A model generated the notes under the pieces. The model saw only the letters and a program-made list of their open reading frames with translations, was not told the DNA's origin and ran no database searches. DNA of 64,000 nucleotides from Anaeramoeba ignava. Taxonomy: Eukaryota > Metamonada > Anaeramoebidae. The stretch covers positions 1 through 64,000 of the forward strand of contig JAPDFW010000112.1 in NCBI GenBank assembly GCA_028826165.1. The letters are read 5' to 3'. Of the stretch, positions 10,501 to 22,325 are shown piece after piece. The translations under genes and the position numbers were made by a program. Each line of letters begins with the position of its first letter. Within the stretch, counting starts at the first letter, position 1.

Positions 10501-13500
10501 ATGATTAAGTTATATTTACTATTTTCTTTTGTTTTTTTTGGAATTGTTTTTACAATACCAAATCAAAAAGATGCTTTAGCTGATGTTTCACTTGGTTCAA
10601 CAGATGGTTTTACTTCTTTAATTCGTATTTTTATTAAATCAGGACCAAATGCAGAATTTGATACTTCAACTTCAAATTATAGGCTTGTTCGTTATTTTTT
10701 TATTTAAAAAAAAATTTTTTTTTTCTATTTTTATTCCAAAAATTACAATTAAAATTATAATTAAAATTCATTTATAAAATTAAAATTAAAATTAAAATTA
10801 AAATCAAAATTAAAATTCATTTATAAAATTAAAATTCAAATTAAAATTCATTTATTAAAATTAAAATTAATTCATTTATAAAATTAAAATTAAAAATAAA
10901 AATAAAATTAAAATTAAAATTAAAATTAAAATTAAAATTAAAATTAAAATTAAAATTAAAATTAAAATTAAAATTGAAATTAAAATTACAATTAAAATTA
11001 AAATTAAAATTAAAATTAAAATTAAAATCATTTATAAAATTAAAATTAAAATTAAAATTAAAATTAAAATTAATATTAAAAATAAAATTAATTCATTTAT
11101 AAAATTAAAATTAAAATTAAAATTAAAATTCAAATTAAAATTAAAATTAAAATTAAAATCAAAATCAAAATCAAAATCAAAATTAAAATTCATTTATAAA
11201 ATTAAAATTAAAATTCATTTATAAAATAAAAATTAAAATTAAAATCAAAATAAAATTAAAATTAAAATTAAAATTAAAATTAAAATTAAAATTAAAATTA
11301 AAATTAAAATTAAAATTAAAATTAAAATTAAAATTAAAATTAAAATTAAAATCAAAATTAAAATTAAAATCAAAATTAAAATCTAAAATTAAAATTAAAA
11401 TTAAAATTAAAATAAAAATTAAAATAAAAATTAAAATAAAAATTAAAATTGAAATTAAATTTTCTAGAGATTAGCTTATATTGCTTTTTATGGATTAATT
11501 CCTGCAGGAATTGGACTTTTGAGTTTTTTAATATTTTTTATTATTGAATGTTGTTGTTGTCGTGGTGTTTATCAAGAAGATGGAAAACGACAAGTTATTC
11601 GAATTCTTGCAATAATTTCTTTAATCTTTATTCTGTAAAAAGAAAATTCAAAATTTAAAAAAAAAATGAATTCAATTAACAAAAAAAACCCAAAAATTTG
11701 TTTCTACATTTAAAGTCCATTTTTAATACTTTCATTTGTATATGTTTCAAACACTGATAAGAAAGCACAAGATAAAACAAATGATATTAATGATAAAGCG
11801 AAAGCAAATGATGCTCAACTTTATGATTTTGGAAGTGAATTTTTCGTTCATTATGGAACACCTGGTGATTTAATTGCTTCATTTTCACAAAATTTCACAT
11901 CAACAAATACAGATAAAAAGGATTCAATCCAAAAATATTCCAAAATTTATTATGATATTTCTTTGGCTATTTTAGTTCTTGTGTTTCTTTCTTTCTTTTT
12001 CAGTAAATCAAAAATAATTTATTCAACAACTAATTTATTAAACAAATAATTTATTCTATAAATAATTTATTAAACAAATAATTTATTAAACAAAAAATTT
12101 ATTCTAAAAATAATTTATTAAACAAATAATTTATTAAACAAATAATTTATTCTAAAAATAATTTATTAAACAAATAATTTATTCTATAAATAATTTATTC
12201 TATAAATAATTTATTCAACAAATAATTTATTCAAAAATAATTTATTCAACAAATAATTTATTCAAATTTATCCAAATTTATCCAAATTTATTCAAATTTA
12301 TTTTAAAAAAAAATTAAGTTGCTTTCGCCATTTTTGGAAAGGGAATTAAATTTACCAAATTTTTCGCCTTCTTTTTGTTAATTTTAATTTGCATTATTAT
12401 GGGTGGTTATCTTGCAATTGCAGCTGGAGCCGAAGATGCCTTTTCTGCAGCAGAAAATCAAGAATCAGGTTAATATTTTAATAATTTAATATTTTAATAA
12501 TTTAATATTTTAATATTTTAATAATTTAATAATTTTAATATTTTAATAATTTAATATTTTAATATTTTAATATTTTAATATTTTAATATTTTAATATTTT
12601 AATTTAATATTTATATTTTAATATTTATAATTTAATATTTTAGGAATTGATTTTTTTGGTGGTTGTTTGTCTGATAGTATTCTGAATTATACTAATACAA
12701 CTTTAAGTAATGAAATTTCAGCAAATCTTGTTGATCTCAATAATTATACACAACCAACATATTTTGATCAGAATAATTATACTTTATGCAATGTAATTTT
12801 AAATTTAAATTTTAATTTTAATTTTTAATTTTAATTTTATTTTTAATTTTAGGCTTCTGAGTATGCTCCATATGTAACGGAAGTTGAAAATATTTTAAAT
12901 CAAACTCAGGTTTCTGTTACTTTGGAAGATGAATTTAATTCCTTCGTTTCTAATTGTTCATATTATTGGTCTATTTTTGAACCATATACTAATGATATCA
13001 CCCCATCTGCAGAAGTTGCTGCAACAGGTTTATTTTCATTAATGATTCTTTATTTATTCCTTACAATTGCTCTTTTTATTGGTCATGGAAGATGGGGTGG
13101 TGGTGTTACTTATAAAGATCCACAAAAAAAAAACAAAAACAAAGACAAAAACAAAAACAAAAAATCAAAAACCAAAAATAAATTTGATGTAAATATTTAT
13201 AATTTAATATTTATAATTTAATATTTATATTTTAATATTTATAATTTAATATTTATATTTTAATATTTATATTTTAATATTTATAATTTTAATATTTATA
13301 ATTTAATATTTATATTTTAATATTTATATTTTAATATTTATATTTTAATATTTATAATTTAATATTTATATTTTAATATTTATATTTAATATTTATATTT
13401 TAATATTTATAATTTAATATTTATAATTTAATATTTATAATTTAATATTTATATTTTTAATATTTATATTTTAATTTATATTTTAATATTTATATTTTAA

Positions 13501-15004
13501 TATTTATATTTTTAATATTTTATAATTTAATATTTATATTTTTAATATTTATAATTTAATATTTATAATTTAATATTTATAATTTAATATTTATAATTTA
13601 ATATTTTATAATTTTAATATTTATATTTTAATATTTATAATTAAATATTTATATTTTAATATTTATAATTTAATATTTATATTTTGAAATATTTTATATT
13701 TTTAATATTTATATTTTAATATTTATATTTTTAATATTTATATTTTAATATTTATAATTTTAATATTTATATTTTTAATATTTATGTTTAATATTTATAT
13801 TTTAATATTTATAATTTTAATATTTATATTTTAATATTTATATTTTTAATATTTATATTTTTAATATTTATATTTTTAATATTTATAATTTAATATTTAT
13901 AATTTAATATTTATATTTTAATATTTATATTTTAATATTTATATTTTAATATTTATATTTTTTAATATTTATAATTTTAATATTTTATAATTTTAATATT
14001 TATATTTTTAATATTTATATTTTTAATATTTATAATTTAATATTTATAATTTAATATTTATATTTTAATATTTATATTTTAATATTTATATTTTAATATT
14101 TATAATTTAATATTTATAATTTAATATTTATAATTTAATATTTATAATTTAATATTTATAATTTAATATTTATATTTTAATATTTATATTTTAATATTTA
14201 TATTTTAATATTTATAATTTAATATTTATATTTTAATATTTATATTTTAATATTTATATTTTAATATTTATATTTTAATATTTATAATTTAATATTTATA
14301 TTTTAATATTTATATTTCTTTTATTTTAATTAAAGGATCGATACAAAACTTGGAAAGATAAACAAAAAGAAGATCCTAAACCACCATTTCCAGAACCAAC
14401 AGGAGAAACAAGTTCTGATGAACCACCAAAGTACAAATCAAAATCAAAATCAGAATCAGAAAAAGAACAACAAAAATCAGAAAACGTAGTATCAGATCGA
14501 GAATATAATACTTTAAGAAGAGGAGATAACATTACAATTCCTCAAAACTTTATACCTGAAGATACAGATTCAGATCAAAAATCAAAATCACAATCAAGAT
14601 CCAGATCAAGATCCAGATCAAGATCCAGATCAAGATCACAATCAAGATCACAATCAAGATCAAGATCAAGATCAAGATCAAGATCAAGATCAAGATCAAG
14701 TGATTCTGGTTATGATTACGAAAGAGCTCAACAACAATTAGATTTAAACACAATGAAAAATAGAAATCCAGATGCAATCCAACTTGAGTTTATTAATGAT
14801 AACGAATCTTCTGATAAAGATAATATACATCATACTTATCATGTTGACCAACCAAATGGACAAGTTGATGATGCTTTGAAAAATTATAATCAAGAAAGAA
14901 AAAGTACTATCACTGCAAATGATGCAAGTATTTCCCAAATTTTGGATACTTACAAAAAACAACAGCAACAATTTGATCAATTTCAAGACCAACATAGTGA
15001 TTAA
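10501..15004 (+). CDS. Multi-pass membrane protein with RS-rich cytosolic tail (tweety/prominin-like topology)
   Basis: Seven exons (10501-10686, 11468-11634, 11716-12002, 12319-12468, 12644-12792, 12853-13188, 14336-15004) total exactly 648 codons, giving 647 residues. MIKLYLLFSFVFFGIVFT is a signal peptide. Hydrophobic segments follow in AYIAFYGLIPAGIGLLSFLI with a CCCC cluster after it, VIRILAIISLIFILLPFLIL, a segment spanning SLAILVLVFLSFFF, FFAFFLLILICIIMGGYLAI and TGLFSLMILYLFLTIALFIG. A Cys- and NXT/S-rich loop (NYTNTT, NNYTLCN) looks extracellular and glycosylated. The tail is basic, then has about 16 SR/SQ dipeptides. Five helices with a large luminal loop resemble tweety or prominin, but I cannot assign the family. 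The first donor (GTTCGT) is unusual and less certain. Confidence 0.75.
10687..11467 (+). repeat. Intron 1 of the membrane protein gene, AAAATT repeats
   Basis: 781 bp made of AAAATT hexamers with scattered AAAATC and CATTTATAAAATT variants, ending GAAATTAAATTTTCTAG. Exon frames on both sides support it as an intron. Confidence 0.8.
12003..12318 (+). repeat. Intron 3 of the membrane protein gene, AATTTATTAAACAAAT repeats
   Basis: 316 bp beginning GTAAATC and ending AAAAAATTAAG. The body is copies of a unit like AATAATTTATTAAACA and AATAATTTATTCTATA. It has no polypyrimidine tract before the acceptor. Confidence 0.8.
13189..14335 (+). repeat. Intron 6 of the membrane protein gene, TTTAATATTTATA repeats
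   Basis: 1,147 bp beginning GTAAAT and ending TTTTAATTAAAG, consisting of TAATATTTATAATT and TAATATTTATATTT units. Smaller introns of the same gene use other motifs: intron 4 (12469-12643) has TAATATTTTAATAATT and intron 5 (12793-12852) has AATTTT. Confidence 0.85.
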
Positions 15005-15316
15005 AAGAATAAAGAATAAAAAATAAAAATCAATTCTAATAATTAATAATTCGTAACAATAAGAAAAACAAATTATTTGAAATTTTTTTCTTTTTTTTCT
15101 TTTGAAGTTTGCCAAGCCAATTTAATGAAAAAACTAAAAAAAAATTTATTTTTCCTTTTATTATTTTTAAAAGATTAATTTTAATTTTATCTTTTAAAAT
15201 TTAATTTTTTAAAATGGGAATTTTTCGATTAAATTATTTTAAAAAAAAAACAAAAACAAAAACAAAAACAAATTAAAGAATTAAAAACAAATTAAAGAAT
15301 TAAAAAGAATTTGATC
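15005..15316. other. Convergent intergenic spacer
   Basis: 312 bp between the 3' ends of two converging genes. It is AT-rich with homopolymers and a (CAAAAA)n stretch at 15250-15270. No gene or RNA is seen. Confidence 0.5.
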
Positions 15317-16223
15317 TTATTTTGGAAGCATTTTAGCCAAAGTTGGAATTATTAATTGTTTTGATTGACGATAAAAACACAATTTAATTGAAGAACGAGG
15401 AACACGATATTTTGCTTGTTTAATGGTTTTTGATTCAATTTCTTGATAAGTAGTTTTTTTCTTATTAACGAAATTATTCAAAATAACAGAAAAAGGACGA
15501 GAAGCAAAGGAGGCTTGAGCAGAAGTAATTCCACCAAGAAGAATAGCAGTGGAAATTTGTGAAAACCAGTGCATTTGATTTGGAAGTAAATATTTCACAA
15601 TCCAATAATAATTGAATTCCCTAAATCCATGATAAAAAGTGGCATAAATTCCTTCATGAATAAAAAGATTTTGAAAATCTTGAAAAATTTGTGAAGATTT
15701 TTTTGGAGAAGAAATTAAATTAATTGGAGGAGAAATTAAAGAATTGGAAAGAATTGAATCTTTTGGATCATTTTGATTATTTTGATTATTTTCTTTTTCA
15801 GTTTTTTTTTTCCAATTTTCACAACAATTTCTCTTTTATTTTTTTTTTATACAAATTTAATTAAAAATAAAATAAAAAATAATTTTAATTTATTTTAATA
15901 TTTACATATAAAACTGTAGCTATAGATTTTGATACTCCAATACAAAATCCAGAAATAAAACCTAATTTCCATCTTTCTTCAGGTTTTAAATTAAGTTTTT
16001 TTGACCAATACCTTTTTAAATTTTCTACTAAAACATCATTTAAACCAGCTCTAATAAAAAGAGATTTTTTTTGAGTAAAAGTTGTTGGTTTTGAATTTAA
16101 TTTATATCTAACAATTAAATCTGCAGAAACTGAAGAAGATCCTCCAATTAAAAAAAATAAAGGATTAGAAATTAAAGGATTTAAAGAAGGTAAAAAATTT
16201 GTATTTATATTTTTATTTGTCAT
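15317..16223 (-). CDS. Mitochondrial carrier-like membrane protein (degenerate)
   Basis: Two exons (16223-15906, 15832-15317) joined in phase 0 across a 73-bp GTAAAT…AAAAG intron give 277 residues, close to the 300 of the carrier family. Hydrophobic pairs include LISNPLFFLIGGSSSVSADL, WKLGFISGFCIGVSKSIATV and TAILLGGITSAQASFASRPF. The last ends in a PFSVILNNF stretch that resembles the carrier signature P-x-[DE]-x-x-[KR], and FIHEGIYATFYHGFREF resembles the EG…YRG helix. The first two repeats lack the signature proline and charged residues, so assignment is by overall pattern. If correct it transports small solutes across an organelle membrane. It could also be an unrelated six-helix protein. 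Confidence 0.5.
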
Positions 16224-16377
16224 TTTAATTTTAATTTTAATTTAAAAAGAAGAAAAAATTTAAATTTAATTTTTATTTTTTTTTTTTTATTTATTTAAAA
16301 GGAGAAAAAAAAAATATTTTTATTTTAATTAAAAAAAGGAGAAATTCATTTTTTTCTTTTTAAATTAAATTTTTTAA

Positions 16378-19300
16378 ATGTCTTTTTCTTTTAAAAATAA
16401 TCAAACTTTTCCACAATCTTTTTTAATTCGTTCTCTTAAACAAATTCCTTATAAAGGAATTGCTTGGGTTAAATGGAGTTATGGAAATCAATCAAATCAA
16501 ACTGAAAAATCTTCTCTTTTAGGAAAAGGAAGTGTAAAATGGGATAAAAAAGATTCTATAAATATTTTAATTTCAAATGATGGAAAAAAATCTCATTTTT
16601 ATCCAAAACAATTAGATTTCTTTATTAATCTTGTATTTATTGCTCTTTTCCTTTTATTTCTTTATATTTACATTTTCTTCTTCTCGAATTTAAATCTAAA
16701 TCAAAATCAAAATCAAAATCAAAATCTAAATTTAAATCTAAATCAAAATCTAAATCTAAATCTAAATATAAATTAAAATATAAATCAAAATATAAATCTA
16801 AATCTAAATCTAAATATAAATCTAAATCTAAATCTAAATCTAAATCTAAATCAAAATCAAAATCAAAATCAAAATATAAATCTAAATCTAAATATAAATC
16901 AAAATCTAAATATAAATCAAAATCAAAATCAAAATATAAATATAAATCAAAATCAAAATCAAAATATAAATATAAATCAAAATCAAAATCAAAATTAAAA
17001 TCAAAATCAAAATCAAAATCAAAATCAAAATCAAAATCTAAATCAAAATCAAAATCAAAATTAAAATCAAAATCAAAATCAAAATCAAAATCAAAATCAA
17101 AATCAAAATCAAAATCAAAATCAAAATTAAAATTAAAATCAAAATAAAATCAAAATCAAAAATATAAAATAAAAATATAAATCAAAATCTAAATCTAAAA
17201 ATATAAATCAAAATATAAAATATAAAATAAATCTAAATCAAAATCAAAATCAAAATCAAAATCTAAATCTAAATCAAAATCTAAATCAAAATCAAAAATC
17301 AAAATCAAAATCTAAATCAAAAATCAAAATCAAATCTAAAATAAATCTAAATCTAAAATCTAAATCTAAAATCTAAATCTAAATCTAAATCTAAATCAAA
17401 TCAAAAAATAAATCTAAATATAAATCTAAATATAAATCAAAAATAAAAAAATATAAATATAAATATAAAAATCTAAATATAAATAAAAATATAAATCTAA
17501 ATCTAAATCAAATCTAAATCTAAATCTAAATCAAAATCAAAATCAAAATAAAAATCTAAATTTAAATCTAAATCACAAATCAAAATCTAAATCAAATGCA
17601 AAAATAAATATAAATCTAAATCAAAATCAAAATCAAAAATCAAAAATCAAAATCAAAATATAAATATAAATCTAAATCAAAATCAAAATTAAAATCTAAA
17701 TCTAAAAAATAAATATAAATATAAATCAAAATTAAAATCAAAATCAAAAAATATAAATCAAAATCAAAATATAAAATATAAATATAAATCAAAAATCAAA
17801 ATTAAAATCAAAAATCAAAATCAAAATCTAAAATCAAAATCTAAAATCAAAATCTAAATCAAAAATCTAAATCTAAATAAATAAATATAAATCTAAATAT
17901 AAAATCAAAATGCAAATCAAATCTAAATCCAAAAATCTAAATCAAAATCTAAATCAAAATCTAAATCTAAATCAAAATATAAATCTAAATAAATAAAAAA
18001 AATCTAAATCTAAATATAAAAATTTAAATCAAAATCTAAATCAAAATCAAAATCAAAAATCTAAATCAAAATCAAAATCAAAAATCAAAATCTAAATCAA
18101 AAATCCAAATCTAAATCAAAATAAATATAAATCAAAATCAAAATCAAAATCAAAATAAAAATCAAAATCAAAATCAAAATATAAATAAAAATCAAAATCA
18201 AAATCAAAATCAAAATCAAAATCAAAATCAAAATAAAAAATCAAAATCTAAATCTAAATCTAAATCTAAATCTAAAATCATAAATAAATCTAAATCTAAA
18301 TCTAAATATAAATCTAAATCTAAATCTAAAATATAAATCTAAATAAAAATCTAAATATAAATCTAAATATAAATCTAAAATCAAAATATAAATATAAATA
18401 TAAATATAAATATAAATATAAAATCTAAACTAAATCTAAATATAAAATCAAAATCAAAATCTAAATCTAAATCTAAAATAAAAATAAATATAAATATAAA
18501 TCAAAAATCAAAATATAAATATAAATATAAATATAAATATAAATATAAAATCTAAATATAAATCTAAATAAAAATCAAAAATATAAATATAAATCTAAAT
18601 ATAAATATAAAATCAAAATATAAATATAAATATAAATCAAAATATAAATATAAATCTAAATTAAAATCAAAATAAAAATATAAATCAAAAATTAAAATCA
18701 AAATCAAAATATAAAAATTAAAATCAAAATCAAAATATAAATATAAATCAAAATCAAAATAAATAAAATCAAAATCAAAAATCAAAATCAAAAAATAAAA
18801 TCAAAATCAAAATATAAATCAAAATTAAAATCAAAAATCAAAATAAAAAAATCAAAATATAAATAAAAAAATAAATCTAAATCTAAATCTAAAATTAAAA
18901 TCAAAATCAAAATCAAAATCAAAAATTAAAATCTAAATCTAAATATCTAAATCTAAATCTAAATCTAAATATAAATCAAAATTAAAATCAAAATCAAAAT
19001 CAGAATCAAAATCAAAATCTAAATATAAATATAAATCTAAATATAAATATAAATATAAATCTAAATATAAATTAAAATCTAAATCTAAATCTAAATCTAA
19101 ATCTAAATCAAAATCTAAATCTAAATCTAAATCTAAATCTAAATATAAATCAAAATCAAAATCTAAATCTAAAAAATCAAAAAAAATCAAAATAAAATCA
19201 AAATCAAAATATAAATGCAAATCTAAATCTAAATCTAAATCAAAATCAAAATCAAAATCAAAATCAAAATATAAATCAAAATCAAAATATAAATCTAAAT

Positions 19301-22210
19301 CAAAATCAAAATCAAAATCAAAATCAAAATCAAAATCAAAATATAAATCAAAATATAAATATAAATCTAAATCTAAATCTAAATATAAAATCAAAATCAA
19401 AATCAAAATCTAAATCTAAATCAAAATCAAAATCTAAATCTAAATCTAAATCTAAATTTAAATTAAAATCAAAATCAAAATCTAAATCAAAATATAAATC
19501 AAAATCAAAATCAAAATTAAAATCTAAATCAAAATCAAAATATAAATCTAAATATAAATATAAATCAAAATCAAAATCAAAATCAAAATCAAAATCAAAA
19601 TCTAAATCTAAATCTAAATCAAAATCAAAATCAAAATCAAAATCAAAATCAAAATCAAAATCAAAATATAAATCAAAATATAAATATAAATTAAAATATA
19701 AATATAAATTAAAAATAAAAATTGAAAAAAAAATAGATTCCAGATTCAAACCCAAATACAATTATAACTTCAGCAATTTCTTTCCCAGTTTCAGAATTTG
19801 CTCATATCCAAAAATCAAAAAAAGCACAAATCCCTTTAAAATTTAATCAATCTTTCAATACAAATCAAGCTTTTTTGGAAATTATTTTCTTTCCAATTTT
19901 AAATAATTCTCATAAACACTCTTTTTCTGCAAATTTAAAATCAAAATCAAATTTAAAATCAAATTCAAATTTAAATTCAGATTCAGATTCAGATTCAGAT
20001 TCAGATTCAGAATTAAATCATAAAAAAACCAATTCAACTGATAATAAAAATTTTAAATTTAAAGAAGAAGAATGGGAAAATAATATGATAAAATCAACAG
20101 AACAATTAATGAAGAATTTATTTGAAAAAAAAGCAAAACAACAAAATGAAAAAGAAAATGAAAATGAAAATGAAAATGAAAATGAAAATGAAAATGAAAA
20201 TAAAAATGAAAAGGAAAATGAAAAGGAAAAACAAAATTTAAAACAAAATCCAAATAAGAATATTGCTTCTAAATTAGAAAAAAAATTAACTCTTTTACAA
20301 TATCAATCTAGTCTAAATTCAATTATTGATTTGGAAAGAAAATTAATTACATCTGGACTTTATTTTACGGATGCAAAATATGAAAATGGATTCCCCATTT
20401 CATCCTGTTTAATTTTAAAAGCACTTGTTTATTGGGATGGATTAGGAAGCGAAAAGAAAAAAATAGTCGATGTTGTGGTCAATTCATTCCGAAATTTGAT
20501 TGAAGGATGCCAACAGGATATTTCCCAAATGAGCTGGGTTTTATCAAATTTATGCTTTATGATTAATTTAATACGTTCCTATCATTTCCAAAGTATAATT
20601 GAAAGGAAAAAGCAGAATTATCTGCATAACCAGAAAATTTCTAGAAAACCGGATTTTTTTTCAAATGTTTCAAACTTTCAAGAACAATTACTTGGATTAG
20701 CAAATGTAATTGTTTCTAATATGTGTCGTCTTATTAAAACTCAGGCATCTCAATCGTCAAAATACATGCTTGACGAAAATCAACAGGAAACAACAAAGGA
20801 ATTCAGCTCTTCTCATCCTATTGGCTTTATGCGTGGATTGTTGAATATTTTGTATGACAATTTTATACCAGAAATTCTTATCACAGCAATTTTTTCTCAT
20901 GCTATTGATTCCCTTTCGCAAAGTTTGATAAATCTCTTGCTCAATACAAAGGGATTATGCAGTTTTTCAATAGGAATCCATTTGAAAATTGTTATTTCTC
21001 AAATACTTGATTGGCTACAAAAATTGAAGATTCCTTACTCAAAGTGAATTTCCATTCAAAATCAAAATTCATTTATAAAATTTAAATTAAAATTAAAATT
21101 AATTTATAAAATCAAAATTATTCATTTGAAAATTCTTTTAGAACTGAATTTAATCATATGAAGCAACTTGTTGATGTTCTTTTAATGATTAAAAATGTAG
21201 CAGATGATTCTGAAAATGATTTTTCTGTATGTTCTGAAATTGGATCTAGTTTATCATTAGAAGAAATTTATCAAATTTTAATCAATTTTACTGTTGATCT
21301 GTAAATATAAATCAAACCAAAAAAAAATTTCTTTTTAAATATTTAAATTTTATTCCAATTTTTAAATAGTCATGATCCTGTTCCAATTCCTGAAGAAAAA
21401 ATACATCAATTTAAAATTTTCATGGAAAAAAATTCTCAACAAAATATTAAAGAAAAATCAATTCCTTCGGAAATACAAATTAATTACCATCATTTTAATT
21501 ATCCAGTAAATGGATGGGATGAAATTGAAGTTCCTCTTTCTGTTAAAACAATTCCTGAATTATCCTTTTTAAATCAAAATATACAAGTTTTAATTCAAAA
21601 ACAAAAAGAGGAAGAAAAGAAAATTCAACTTGGAAAAATACCTCATTTGAATGAAAATGAAAATCAAAATCAATTAAAAAATCAAAATCAAAATCAAATA
21701 AAAAATCAAAATCAAAATCAATTAAAAAATCAAAATCAAAATCAATTAGAAGATTCAGAAAAAGAAGAATATAGTGATGAATTTGGTAACGAATCTTCTG
21801 ATTCTGAAAAAGAAAAGAAACTTAAAAATCAAACAAAGAAATCAAATCAAAATTCCGCAAATTCTCATCAAAAAATTTCAAACACAATTGAAAATGATTC
21901 TCTTCAAATTAACAAAAATAAATCACAAAAAAATTATAATATAAATGATGAAAAATTTGCTAAAACTACTCAATCTTTTAATCAGAATAATTTTAATCAA
22001 TCACAATCAAATGAAGAGAAAATTGAAAAAGGAAATAAAGAAAGAAAAATAAATAAAAATAGAACAAAAAAAAAAGAACAAAAAAAAAAACAAAAAGAAG
22101 AAAAATTGAAAAGAGAAAAACAAAAAAAACCAACAAAAAGAAGAGCTTTTTTTAGTTGTATGATGAAAACTCAACCAGATGAAAAATCAAAAATGAAAAA
22201 TCAAAAATGA
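16378..22210 (+). CDS. NT-C2 domain plus dilute (DIL) domain protein
   Basis: Four exons (16378-16632, 19737-21043, 21142-21300, 21370-22210) total 854 codons. Residues about 10-150 form an N-terminal C2 (NT-C2) domain as in EHBP1/EEIG1 proteins: GIAWVKWSYGNQ, GKGSVKWDKKDSINILI, ISFPVSEFAHI. Low-complexity DS and NENE runs follow. Residues about 270-570 are a DIL domain as in myosin V tails and afadin (LVYWDGLG, MSWVLSNLCFMINLIRSY, LLNILYDNFIPEILITAIFS). The tail is N/Q/K-rich and ends in a basic KRRAFFSCMMK cluster. NT-C2 domains bind membranes and DIL domains bind cargo or cytoskeletal partners, so a membrane-to-cytoskeleton adaptor is likely. Phases 0, 2 and 2 match across all three introns. 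Confidence 0.85.
16633..19736 (+). repeat. 3.1 kb intron of AAATCT/AAATCA/AAATAT hexamers
   Basis: The donor GTATTT lies after exon 1 (…FFINL) and the acceptor AAAAAATAG before IPDSNPNTIITS. Apart from about 60 bp at the 5' end, the intron is a mosaic of AAATCT, AAATCA and AAATAT hexamers. Read on the minus strand it gives long FDFDLYLDLD frames, which are artefacts. This intron cuts the NT-C2 domain in two. Confidence 0.92.
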
Positions 22211-22325
22211 AAAATAAAAATAAATTGAATTGAATCGAATTAAATTCAAAATTTTTCCTTTTAAAAAAAAAAATGGACCGAAAAGTAAAAAAATTTTTTT
22301 TAAAAAGAAAAAAAAAAAAAAGAAT

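Noticed and set aside
18564-19761. Long minus-strand frames rich in F, D, L and Y (FDFDFDLYLD)
   Set aside because: They are the reverse reading of AAATCT/AAATCA hexamers inside the NT-C2/DIL intron; period six keeps frames open on both strands.
20059-20253. FHFHFHFH minus-strand frame
   Set aside because: It is antisense to the NENENE run of the NT-C2/DIL protein.
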